This document shows, piece by piece, positions 1-5,408 of a DNA stretch of 5,408 nucleotides. Both the position numbers and the translations under genes were made by a program. This DNA is from an uncultured Lachnospiraceae bacterium (GTDB taxonomy: Bacteria > Bacillota_A > Clostridia > Lachnospirales > Lachnospiraceae). How positions within the stretch are numbered: position 1 is the first letter of the stretch; every line of letters starts with the position of its first letter. Location of the stretch: the NCBI GenBank assembly GCA_902766415.1, contig CACXDR010000294.1, positions 1-5,408 of the forward strand, given 5' to 3'. The notes under the pieces are model-generated. The model did no database searches. It was not told the DNA's origin and saw only the letters and a program-made list of their open reading frames with translations.

Positions 1-402
1 AACCGGATCGCGGCGGAGTCCATCGGGCTTAACGTGACGAACTTCAAGCTGCTCGCGTTCACAATTTCCGCGGCCATCGCGGGCGTGGGCGGCGTGCTCT
101 ACGCGCACAACCTCAACACGCTGCAGGCGCTTTCCAAGAACTTCGGCTACAACCAGTCCATCATGATCCTGGTCTTCGTCGTCATGGGCGGGATCGGCAA
201 TATCCGCGGCTCGGTCATCGCGGCCGTCGTGCTGACGCTCCTCCCGGAGCTCCTGCGCGGCCTGAACGACTACCGCATGCTGATCTACTCGATCGTCCTG
301 ATCCTCATGATGCTCCTCACCTCCGCGCCGTCCTTCATCCAGTTCAGGAACCGCGTCTTCGGCGGCCTGAAGCGCGGCACGGAAACAGGAAAGGAGGCCT
401 GA
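1..402 (+). CDS. livM: Branched-chain amino acid ABC transporter permease LivM, C-terminal part (5' end outside window)
   Basis: This is the last 133 codons of an inner-membrane permease of the LivHM type, which forms the channel of a high-affinity branched-chain amino acid importer. The frame is open from base 1 (NRIAAESIGLNV...), so the gene begins upstream. An internal GTG at base 34 is not a credible start, because family-conserved sequence precedes it. The first residues carry the cytoplasmic coupling (EAA-type) loop, AAESIGLNVTNFKLLAF, which contacts the ATPases. Hydrophobic membrane segments follow (about residues 18-38, 50-66 and 68-80), then the RMLIYSIVLILMML helix and a basic cytoplasmic tail. 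The similarity to E. coli LivM (KLLAFTISA; ELLR...YRMLI) is clear. livG follows after 4 nt, and its ribosome binding site lies within the last livM codons. Related permeases carry other amino acids or amides, so the exact substrate is inferred. Confidence 0.93.
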   Translation, partial: NRIAAESIGLNVTNFKLLAFTISAAIAGVGGVLYAHNLNTLQALSKNFGYNQSIMILVFVVMGGIGNIRGSVIAAVVLTLLPELLRGLNDYRMLIYSIVLILMMLLTSAPSFIQFRNRVFGGLKRGTETGKEA

Positions 403-406
403 GACC

Positions 407-1165
407 ATGGCTATGCTTGAAGTAAAAGCGCTGAGCATTTCCTTCGGCGGCCTGAAGGCTGTTGACAATTTCAGCGTGGAAATAGAAAAGAATGAGCTGT
501 ACGGCCTGATCGGCCCGAACGGCGCGGGCAAGACCACCATCTTCAACCTGCTGACAGGCGTCTACAAGCCGGACAACGGTTACGTCAAGCTTGACGGCGA
601 CAATATCACCGGGAAGAGCTGCGTCGAGATCAACAAGACGGGGATCGCAAGGACCTTCCAGAACATCCGCCTTTTCAACCAGCTCACAGTACTTGACAAC
701 GTCAAGGCCGGACTGCACAACCACTATCCATACAGCACCCTGGAGGGGATCCTCAGGCTCCCGAACTTCCGGAAGCAGGAGAAGGCCATGGACCAGCGGG
801 CCATGCAGCTTCTCGAGGTCTTCGGACTTGAGGGGCACGCGGACGTGACCGCGAGCAACCTTCCCTACGGCATGCAGAGAAAGCTCGAGATCGCGCGCGC
901 CATGGCGACGGAGCCGAAGCTCCTTCTCCTTGACGAGCCGGCGGCCGGCATGAACCCGAACGAGACCGCGGAGCTCATGGAGACCATCCGCCTGGTCCGC
1001 GACCGTTTTGATATGACCATCCTTCTGATCGAGCATGACATGAAGCTGGTCGCAGGCATCTGCGAGCGGCTTACGGTCCTGAACTTCGGCCGCGTCCTGA
1101 AGCAGGGCGAGACGTCGGAGGTGCTCCACGATCCGGAAGTCATCAAGGCCTATCTGGGCGACTAA
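407..1165 (+). CDS. livG: Branched-chain amino acid ABC transporter ATP-binding protein LivG
   Basis: This 252-aa cytoplasmic ATPase is one of two nucleotide-binding subunits that power the Liv importer. Visible motifs are Walker A GPNGAGKT (36-43), the Q-loop in RTFQNIRLF (Gln85), signature NLPYGMQRKLEIARA (151-165), Walker B LLLLDE (172-177) and H-loop LLIEHD (His210). The C-terminus, GETSEVLHDPEVIKAYLG, is the short tail typical of Liv ATPases. Length and motifs fit LivG. The signature begins LPYG instead of LSGG, which is usual in this subfamily. The ATG at 407 is chosen because AGGAGG at 392-397 lies 9 nt upstream; a second ATG at 413 would be too far away. The gene sits 4 nt after livM and 18 nt before livF, so it is cotranscribed and perhaps translationally coupled to livM. 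UrtD-type urea ATPases are related, but the LivM neighbour and overall sequence favour LivG. Confidence 0.95.
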   Translation: MAMLEVKALSISFGGLKAVDNFSVEIEKNELYGLIGPNGAGKTTIFNLLTGVYKPDNGYVKLDGDNITGKSCVEINKTGIARTFQNIRLFNQLTVLDNVKAGLHNHYPYSTLEGILRLPNFRKQEKAMDQRAMQLLEVFGLEGHADVTASNLPYGMQRKLEIARAMATEPKLLLLDEPAAGMNPNETAELMETIRLVRDRFDMTILLIEHDMKLVAGICERLTVLNFGRVLKQGETSEVLHDPEVIKAYLGD

Positions 1166-1183
1166 AGCGGGGAGGAAGAATAC

Positions 1184-1897
1184 ATGTCTGCATTGCTTGA
1201 AGTCAGGGATCTCCATGTCTACTACGGCATGATCCACGCGATCAAAGGGATCTCCTTTGAAGTGAACCAGGGAGAGATCGTCACGCTGATCGGCGCGAAC
1301 GGCGCGGGCAAGACGACCACGCTCCACACGGTGACAGGCCTTATCAGGCCGCAGAACGGAAAGATCTTCTATAACGGGAAGGATATCACCCACATCCCGG
1401 GCCACGAGCTCGTGAAGGAAGGGCTTGCGCACGTTCCGGAAGGCCGGCGCGTGTTCGCGCAGCTGACGGTCCTCCAGAACCTTATGCTCGGGGCTTTCAC
1501 AAGGAACGACAAGGACGGCATCCAGGAGACCCTCGCGGAGGTCTACAGGCGCTTCCCGCGCCTTGAGGAGCGCAGGAACCAGCCGGCAGGAACGCTTTCC
1601 GGCGGCGAGCAGCAGATGCTCGCCATGGGGCGCGCGCTCATGAGCCGCCCGAAGATGATCGTCATGGACGAGCCCTCCATGGGCCTTTCGCCGATCTACG
1701 TCAACGAGATCTTCGACATCATCCGCGCGATCCATGAAAGCGGCACCACGGTGCTCCTGGTCGAGCAGAACGCGAAGAAGGCCCTGTCCATCGCGGACCG
1801 CGCCTACGTCCTTGAGACCGGCAGCATAAGCCTCTCCGGAAGCGCCTCGGACCTCCTGAACGACCCGAAGGTAAGAAGCGCATACCTGAGTGAATGA
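1184..1897 (+). CDS. livF: Branched-chain amino acid ABC transporter ATP-binding protein LivF
   Basis: This 237-aa cytoplasmic ATPase is the second motor subunit of the Liv importer and pairs with LivG; E. coli LivF has the same length. Motifs in order are Walker A GANGAGKT (37-44), the LivF-specific PEGRRVF (85-91) at the Q-loop, signature LSGGE (138-142), Walker B MIVMDE (158-163), then LLVEQNA with Gln195 where most ABC ATPases have the H-loop histidine. That Gln is normal for LivF. The C-terminus (DPKVRSAYLSE) is the family tail. Start ATG 1184 has a good GGGGAGG ribosome binding site at 1169-1175. This is the last gene of the liv operon, because a strong hairpin terminator begins 28 nt after its stop. 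Confidence in LivF over a general ABC ATPase is high; the substrate (Leu/Ile/Val or related amino acids) is inferred from the family. Confidence 0.95.
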   Translation: MSALLEVRDLHVYYGMIHAIKGISFEVNQGEIVTLIGANGAGKTTTLHTVTGLIRPQNGKIFYNGKDITHIPGHELVKEGLAHVPEGRRVFAQLTVLQNLMLGAFTRNDKDGIQETLAEVYRRFPRLEERRNQPAGTLSGGEQQMLAMGRALMSRPKMIVMDEPSMGLSPIYVNEIFDIIRAIHESGTTVLLVEQNAKKALSIADRAYVLETGSISLSGSASDLLNDPKVRSAYLSE

Positions 1898-1925
1898 TCC
1901 GCACTCCTGAAATCAGAAAACGCAC

Positions 1926-1973
1926 AGGACCGCCTCCTCTTTGAAGAAGAAAAAAGTGGAGGCGGTCCTCTTT
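1926..1973 (+). terminator. Rho-independent terminator of the liv operon
   Basis: A perfect 12-bp stem pairs AGGACCGCCTCC (1926-1937) with GGAGGCGGTCCT (1958-1969). Inside it, after one T-T mismatch, CTTT (1939-1942) pairs with AAAG (1953-1956) and leaves a 10-nt purine-rich loop. The tail after the stem is short (CTTT), so the U-tract is weak but the stem is very strong. It lies 28 nt after the livF stop and just before the next promoter, as expected for the end of the liv operon. Confidence 0.88.
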
Positions 1974-1975
1974 CA

Positions 1976-1984
1976 TGTTATAAT
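1976..1984 (+). promoter_or_regulatory. Extended -10 promoter for the nuclease/rnhA/DUF1311 operon
   Basis: TGTTATAAT is a perfect extended -10 element (TGn followed by the consensus TATAAT). No good -35 hexamer lies 16-18 nt upstream, where the terminator stem sits, which fits an extended -10 promoter that can work without one. The predicted transcript start is near 1991, giving a leader of about 44 nt before the ATG at 2035. A TTGACA at 1989-1994 lies downstream and has no -10 partner at normal spacing. The site is immediately after the liv terminator. It is inferred from sequence only. Confidence 0.7.
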
Positions 1985-2024
1985 GTAATTGACATAATTT
2001 CGCTTTGAGCATCCCATATAACAT

Positions 2025-2029
2025 GGAGG
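2025..2029 (+). promoter_or_regulatory. Ribosome binding site that fixes the nuclease start at 2035
   Basis: GGAGG ends 5 nt before the ATG at 2035. An in-frame TTG at 2005 and ATG at 2023 lie upstream. The TTG has no ribosome binding site in front of it, and the ATG at 2023 overlaps this one. The family alignment also begins at MILEFIGADHEVTGS. The start at 2035 is therefore preferred. Confidence 0.85.
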
Positions 2030-2034
2030 CGGCT

Positions 2035-3645
2035 ATGATCCTTGAATTCATCGGTGCGGATCACGAGGTTACAGGCAGCTGTCATTATCTGAACGTCAAC
2101 GGAAAGCATATCCTTGTGGATTACGGCATGGAGCAGGGGCGGAACATCTTTGTGAACGCGGATCTTCCCGTCCCGGCTTCGGAGATCGATTTCGTGCTCC
2201 TCACGCACGCGCACATCGACCACACCGGCATGGTGCCGCTGCTTTACAAAAACGGCTTCCGCGGCCGGATCATCACCACGCCCGCGACCCGCGAGCTCTG
2301 CCAGATCATGCTGAAGGATACCGCGCATATCCAGGAGACGGAAGCGGAGTGGCGGAACCGGAAGGGGCAGCGCGCAGGCGCCGAGATGGTGGAGCCTGTC
2401 TACACCATGGAGGACGCGGTGGAGGTCCTGAGGCTTTTTGAGACCGCGGACTACCAGGAAAAGAAAAAGCTCGACGAGGGGATCATCATCCGCTTTGTCG
2501 ACGTCGGGCATCTTTTAGGCTCCGCGTCCATCGAGGTCTGGCTCACGGAGGACGGCGTCTCGAAGAAGATCGTGTTCTCGGGCGATATCGGGAACACCGG
2601 GAAGCCCCTCATCCGCGACCCCGAATACATCGAGGAGGCGGACTATGTGGTCATGGAGAGCACCTACGGGAACCGCTTCCATGACAAGGAGAAGACGGAC
2701 CACGCGGCCGAGCTCGCCGCGATCATGCAGGAGACCTTCGACCGCGGCGGCAACGTCGTCATGCCGGCGTTCGCCGTGGGCCGCACGCAGGAGCTCCTGT
2801 ACTTCCTCCGCAGGATCCGCGAGGACAACATGATCACCGGCCATCCGGACTACGAGGTCTGGGTGGACAGCCCGCTTGCCATGGAGGCGACGGAGGTCTT
2901 CAAGAACAACCTGATGGACTGCTTCGACGACGAGACCCAGGAGCTCGTGCGCGAGGGCATCAACCCCATCCAGTTCGAGGGACTCCGCACCGCGGTCACC
3001 GCGGAGGAGTCGAAGGCCATCAACTTCATGGAGAACCCGAAGGTCATCATCAGCGCCGCCGGCATGTGCGACGCCGGCCGTATCCGGCATCACCTGAAGC
3101 ATAACCTCTGGCGGAAGGAATCGACCATCGTGTTCGCGGGCTACCAGGCTGAGGGAACGCTCGGGCGCATCCTCCAGGACGGGGCGGAGACGGTCAAGAT
3201 CTTCGGCGAGACCATTGAGGTGCATGCGAAATTCGCGCAGATGAAGGACATGTCCAGCCACGCGGACCAGAACGGGCTGATCCGGTGGATCACGGCCTTT
3301 AAGGAGAAGCCCTCGCAGGTGTTTATCGTCCACGGCGACGATAACGTGATGACCGAGTTCCTGGAGCTGCTCACGAAGAATTACGGCTTTACGGCGGACG
3401 CGCCGTTCTCCGGCTCCGTCTACGACCTCGCGAAGGGCATGTGGCTCAAACAGACGGAGGGCATCCCGGTATCTCCGGAGGTGGAGACCGCGATCCAGAG
3501 GAATACCGTCTATTCGCATGTGGTCGAGGCTGCGGACCGCCTGAGGAAGATCATCGAGGCCAGCACCGGCGCCCCGAACAAGGATCTGAAGAAGCTCGCC
3601 TCCCAGATCAACGCGCTCTGCGACAAGTGGGACGTTGAGATATGA
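2035..3645 (+). CDS. Beta-CASP metallo-beta-lactamase-fold ribonuclease (CPSF73/Ysh1-like, COG1236 type)
   Basis: This 536-aa protein is a predicted zinc-dependent cytoplasmic ribonuclease of the beta-CASP family, related to archaeal and eukaryotic CPSF73-like enzymes and to bacterial TTHA0252-type nucleases. Metal-site motifs are Asp29, HAHIDH (58-63), His159 in GHLLGSA, and Asp184 in SGDIG. Beta-CASP motifs follow: ESTYGNR (208-214), PAFAVGRTQELL (244-255), VDSPLA (277-282), SAAGMCDAGRIRHHL (340-354), GYQAEGTLGR (369-378) and MSSHAD (406-411) with His409. VFIVHGD (429-435) belongs to the C-terminal RMMBL part. All catalytic positions appear intact. A helical tail of about 68 residues (469-536) extends beyond the minimal fold. 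The start at 2035 is preferred to the in-frame TTG at 2005 because of the GGAGG at 2025-2029. The stop overlaps the rnhA start (ATGA). Whether it acts as endo- or exonuclease, and on which RNA, cannot be read from sequence; it is not RNase J, whose domain order differs. Confidence 0.9.
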   Translation: MILEFIGADHEVTGSCHYLNVNGKHILVDYGMEQGRNIFVNADLPVPASEIDFVLLTHAHIDHTGMVPLLYKNGFRGRIITTPATRELCQIMLKDTAHIQETEAEWRNRKGQRAGAEMVEPVYTMEDAVEVLRLFETADYQEKKKLDEGIIIRFVDVGHLLGSASIEVWLTEDGVSKKIVFSGDIGNTGKPLIRDPEYIEEADYVVMESTYGNRFHDKEKTDHAAELAAIMQETFDRGGNVVMPAFAVGRTQELLYFLRRIREDNMITGHPDYEVWVDSPLAMEATEVFKNNLMDCFDDETQELVREGINPIQFEGLRTAVTAEESKAINFMENPKVIISAAGMCDAGRIRHHLKHNLWRKESTIVFAGYQAEGTLGRILQDGAETVKIFGETIEVHAKFAQMKDMSSHADQNGLIRWITAFKEKPSQVFIVHGDDNVMTEFLELLTKNYGFTADAPFSGSVYDLAKGMWLKQTEGIPVSPEVETAIQRNTVYSHVVEAADRLRKIIEASTGAPNKDLKKLASQINALCDKWDVEI

Positions 3646-4130
3646 CAGAGGTGACGCTTTTTTCCGACGGCTCGGCCCGGGGCAATCCGGACGGCCCGGG
3701 CGGCTTCGGCACGGTGCTGCAGTTCACGGACAGCCGCGGGACGCTGCATGAGAAGGAGATCTCGAAGGGGTACCGGAGGACGACGAACAACCGTATGGAG
3801 CTCATGGGCTGCATCGCGGGACTTGAGGCGCTGAACCGTCCCTGCCGCGTCACCGTGGTCTCCGATTCCAAATATCTGACGGACGCCTTCAACCTCCACT
3901 GGATCGACAGCTGGCAGAAGAAGAACTGGGACCGCGGCAAGGCCGGGCCTGTAAAGAACGTGGATCTCTGGAAGCGGCTGCTTAAGGCCATGGAGCCGCA
4001 CGAGGTCACCTTCCGGTGGGTCCGCGGACACGCGGGGCATCCGGAGAACGAGCGCTGCGACCGGCTCGCTACCTCAGCCGCGGACGGGACGGACCTCGCG
4101 GACGATGTCTACACGGAGCAGGAAGCATGA
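3642..4130 (+). CDS. rnhA: Ribonuclease HI
   Basis: This 162-aa enzyme cleaves the RNA strand of RNA:DNA hybrids, removing R-loops and primer remnants in the cytoplasm. The catalytic acidic residues are all present: Asp9 (FSDGSARGNP), Glu53 (TNNRMEL), Asp75 (VSDSKYL) and Asp140 (NERCDRLA), plus the flexible-loop His130 (RGHAGHPEN). A basic protrusion (DSWQKKNW, 89-96) is present, as in E. coli RNase HI; it aids hybrid binding. Length is close to the usual 155 aa, with an acidic tail after residue 147. There is no N-terminal hybrid-binding domain of the RNase H1 type. The start ATG overlaps the preceding stop by 4 nt (ATGA) and has only a weak ribosome binding site, so translation is probably coupled to the beta-CASP nuclease. 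Its own stop overlaps the next start in the same way. Confidence 0.96.
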   Translation: MTEVTLFSDGSARGNPDGPGGFGTVLQFTDSRGTLHEKEISKGYRRTTNNRMELMGCIAGLEALNRPCRVTVVSDSKYLTDAFNLHWIDSWQKKNWDRGKAGPVKNVDLWKRLLKAMEPHEVTFRWVRGHAGHPENERCDRLATSAADGTDLADDVYTEQEA

Positions 4131-4798
4131 AGAACCAGAGACTGAACCGCCTGATCCTCGGGATGCTTGTTTTCGGGTTCCTCTTTACGTTCATGACGCA
4201 GGGCGCGGTGAACGCCGCGAGAAAGCGGTTCAGCGAAGCCGCGGCGCCTGTACAGGCGGCGGAGAGCGCCGCAGGCGTCTTCTACGCGGAGGCCCACCCG
4301 GAGGCCGGGACAGCCCCTAAAATGGAGGAGCACGGGCCGGGGGCAGGCCTGAAAAGGAACGACGGTGCGGGGGCGGACGCGGAAACGATCGGCCACGCGG
4401 GACCCGGGACCGCCATAAGGTCAGGCCAGACAAAATACGAAGAATTCAAAAGCAAGTTCGAGGAGACAGAGCGCGCCATCGAGAAGCTGACCCAGAGCGC
4501 GGGCGGCGGCACGGGAGGCGTGGCCCGGAAAAACGCTGCGGCGTCGCAGCTCCGCTACTGGGAAACGCAGATGAACTCCCTTTACCAGACCATCCTGGAC
4601 CGTCTTTCCAAGGAGGAGGCAGCCGTGCTTGCGCGCGACCAGCAGGACTGGAAAAAGCAGCGTGACGACCTGGCCGCGGAGGCAGTCAGGAATTCCGCGG
4701 GGGAGCAGCAGAACAGCACCGGATACACGCTGACGCGCGCTTCCGCGACGCGGGACCGGGCATATGAGCTTCTGGAACGGTATAAGGACATACTTTGA
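4127..4798 (+). CDS. Membrane-anchored or secreted protein with LprI/DUF1311-like C-terminal domain
   Basis: This 223-aa protein has three parts. Residues 1-8 are basic and 9-28 form one hydrophobic segment (LILGMLVFGFLFTFM), followed by VNA-AR; this is either a signal peptide or an uncleaved anchor. Residues 36-100 are low-complexity, rich in Ala, Gly, Glu and Pro, and look disordered. Residues about 103-223 are helical and match the pattern of the LprI/DUF1311 family: a W-x3-MN-x2-Y core (145-153), LSKEEAAVLARDQQDWKKQRD (160-180), then TRDRAYELLERY (208-219). The protein has no cysteine, although LprI-type domains usually contain some. Family members include a mycobacterial lysozyme inhibitor, but most have no known role, so I assign none here. 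ATG 4127 overlaps the rnhA stop (ATGA), with GGAG at 4115-4118; the same frame is open further upstream, but that part is a shadow of rnhA. It is the last gene of its operon. Confidence 0.78.
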   Translation: MKNQRLNRLILGMLVFGFLFTFMTQGAVNAARKRFSEAAAPVQAAESAAGVFYAEAHPEAGTAPKMEEHGPGAGLKRNDGAGADAETIGHAGPGTAIRSGQTKYEEFKSKFEETERAIEKLTQSAGGGTGGVARKNAAASQLRYWETQMNSLYQTILDRLSKEEAAVLARDQQDWKKQRDDLAAEAVRNSAGEQQNSTGYTLTRASATRDRAYELLERYKDIL

Positions 4799-4800
4799 CG

Positions 4801-4846
4801 GGATGCACAGGTACAGCCTTCAAGCGGTACTTGTGCATTCCTTTTT
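4801..4846 (+). terminator. Rho-independent terminator after the nuclease/rnhA/DUF1311 operon
   Basis: The arms 4801-4814 (GGATGCACAGGTAC) and 4827-4840 (GTACTTGTGCATTC) form a 14-bp stem with two G-U pairs around a 12-nt loop. CTTTTT (4841-4846) follows directly. The hairpin starts 2 nt after the preceding stop codon. This is a standard intrinsic terminator. Confidence 0.92.
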
Positions 4847-4859
4847 CGTGTGATAAAAT
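4831..4859 (+). promoter_or_regulatory. Predicted alaS promoter, overlapping the upstream terminator
   Basis: TGATAAAAT (4851-4859) reads as TGn plus TAAAAT, an extended -10 with five of six consensus bases. TTGTGC (4831-4836) lies exactly 17 nt before the hexamer and shares TTG with the -35 consensus; it falls inside the right arm of the terminator. The predicted transcript start is near 4866, about 58 nt before the alaS ATG. The promoter is inferred from sequence only. Confidence 0.62.
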
Positions 4860-4873
4860 TCGAATTTGGAGTG

Positions 4874-4890
4874 TCCTGCGGCAAGCAGGA
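4874..4890 (+). promoter_or_regulatory. Hairpin/palindrome in the alaS leader
   Basis: TCCTGC (4874-4879) and GCAGGA (4885-4890) form a perfect 6-bp stem around GGCAA, and weaker G-U pairs can extend it outward by three steps. No T-run follows, so it is not a terminator. It begins about 8 nt after the predicted transcript start. It could protect the 5' end of the mRNA or serve as an operator; E. coli AlaRS is known to repress its own gene by binding a palindrome around the transcript start. Neither role is shown here. The leader is too short for a T-box riboswitch. Confidence 0.4.
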
Positions 4891-4923
4891 TGTTAAGGAA
4901 AATATCGTAAAAGAGGATAGATC

Positions 4924-5408
4924 ATGATCACAAAAAAGTACGGAGTCAACGAGCTCCGCAAAATGTTCCTTGATTTCTTCGAGAGCAAGGGACACCTTTC
5001 AATGAAGAGCTTCAGCCTGGTACCTCACAACGACAACAGCCTCCTGCTGATCAACGCAGGCATGGCGCCGCTGAAGCCTTATTTCACCGGACAGGAGATC
5101 CCGCCGAGAAGACGCGTGTGCACCTGCCAGAAGTGCATCCGCACCGGCGATATCGAGAACGTCGGCAAGACGGCCCGCCACGGCACCTTCTTCGAGATGC
5201 TCGGAAACTTCTCCTTCGGTGACTACTTTAAGCACGAAGCGATCGCCTGGACCTGGGAATTCCTGACCGAGGTCGTCGGCCTTGACCCGGACCGCCTCTA
5301 TCCGTCCGTCTTCCAGGATGACGACGAGGCCTTCGACATCTGGAACAAGGAGATCGGCGTCGCGAAGGACCGCATCTTCCGTTTCGGCAAGGAGGACAAC
5401 TTCTGGGA
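4924..5408 (+). CDS. alaS: Alanine--tRNA ligase, N-terminal part (3' end outside window)
   Basis: The first 161 codons of alanyl-tRNA synthetase, a class II cytoplasmic enzyme that activates alanine with ATP and charges tRNA-Ala. The full enzyme is usually near 870-880 aa, so only part of the catalytic core is present. Family motifs are [11 protein letters not shown] (14-24), [11 protein letters not shown] (31-41), [11 protein letters not shown] (44-54), [19 protein letters not shown] (68-86) and motif 2, [16 protein letters not shown] (88-103). The window ends inside the EDNFW segment that precedes the next active-site stretch. The start ATG 4924 has GAGGA at 4913-4917. The frame stays open to the last base. 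The gene has its own promoter and a leader hairpin, and is separated from the upstream operon by a terminator, so it is an independent transcription unit. The Cys-x2-Cys in TCQKC is, to my knowledge, usual in clostridial AlaRS. Confidence 0.96.
   Translation, partial: MITKKYGVNELRKMFLDFFESKGHLSMKSFSLVPHNDNSLLLINAGMAPLKPYFTGQEIPPRRRVCTCQKCIRTGDIENVGKTARHGTFFEMLGNFSFGDYFKHEAIAWTWEFLTEVVGLDPDRLYPSVFQDDDEAFDIWNKEIGVAKDRIFRFGKEDNFW

Noticed and set aside
511..1320. Near-identical roughly 30-nt stretches around the Walker A motifs of livG and livF
   Set aside because: They encode the same nucleotide-binding motif in two paralogous ATPases and share the codon bias; this is not a mobile repeat.
344..1735. 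Long open frame on the minus strand (463 aa) opposite livG and livF
   Set aside because: It is a shadow of GC-rich codon bias in the two real ATPase genes. Its translation is rich in Arg, Asp, His and Leu and has no recognisable domain, and the + strand carries full ABC motifs.
1760..1774. Gln in place of the H-loop His in LivF (VEQNA), and LPYG instead of LSGG in LivG
   Set aside because: Both are usual for these subfamilies (E. coli LivF also has EQN), so they are not signs of lost activity.
1989..2022. TTGACA (1989-1994) with TATAAC (2017-2022) as a promoter for the nuclease gene
   Set aside because: The spacer would be 22 nt, too long for a normal sigma-A promoter, and the start would fall at or beyond the ribosome binding site. 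The extended -10 at 1976-1984 is a better fit.
2515..3519. Minus-strand open frame of 334 aa opposite the beta-CASP gene
   Set aside because: Same cause: it is antisense to a gene with intact catalytic motifs, has low-information composition, and no ribosome binding site was noted.
4016..4126. Upstream in-frame extension of the DUF1311-like gene
   Set aside because: The extra 37 residues overlap rnhA in another frame, are Arg/Gly-rich and would place the hydrophobic signal segment internally. ATG 4127 has a ribosome binding site and the ATGA overlap seen at the other junction.
4245..4258. Perfect 14-bp palindrome CGCCTGTACAGGCG inside the DUF1311-like gene
   Set aside because: A rough estimate gives about 0.3 such palindromes by chance in a window this size, and it lies within an Ala/Gly-rich coding stretch with nothing else around it.
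4860..4923. T-box riboswitch in the alaS leader
   Set aside because: The leader is only about 58 nt and contains no T-box consensus, specifier stem or antiterminator/terminator pair.

Overview
The window looks like chromosomal DNA from a GC-rich Gram-positive bacterium of the class Clostridia, perhaps a Lachnospiraceae-like gut or rumen organism. The clues are strong GGAGG-type ribosome binding sites, the style of the AlaRS N-terminus ([24 protein letters not shown]) and the compact operons. The lineage is an inference from recognised sequence style, not from a database search. All genes are on the + strand and almost every base is assigned. No tRNA, rRNA, insertion sequence, CRISPR array or phage gene is visible.

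Layout. (1) 1-1897 is the 3' end of a branched-chain amino acid type ABC importer operon: the C-terminal part of permease LivM, then the ATPases LivG and LivF. It closes with a strong hairpin terminator at 1926-1973. (2) 1976-4798 is a tight three-gene unit behind its own extended -10 promoter. It holds a beta-CASP metallo-beta-lactamase-fold ribonuclease (536 aa), ribonuclease HI (rnhA) and a membrane-anchored or secreted protein with an LprI/DUF1311-like C-terminal domain. Both junctions are 4-nt ATGA overlaps, so translation is probably coupled. A second hairpin terminator lies at 4801-4846. (3) 4851 to the end is an extended -10 promoter, a short leader with a hairpin, and the first 161 codons of alaS, cut by the window edge.

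How the genes work together. LivM forms part of the membrane channel for amino acid uptake, and LivG and LivF are the two ATPases that drive it. The middle unit joins two RNA-degrading enzymes, one for single-stranded or structured RNA and one for RNA in RNA:DNA hybrids. The third product faces the cell envelope and has no obvious link to RNA. alaS is a housekeeping gene that charges tRNA-Ala.

Most of the window is ordinary core genome. The points most worth a second look are the coupled beta-CASP nuclease/RNase HI/DUF1311 unit, the cysteine-free LprI-like domain on a Gly/Ala-rich stalk, the terminator arm that is complementary to the ribosome binding site of the nuclease gene, and the palindrome at the alaS transcript start. 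I do not see convincing evidence for a wholly new system.
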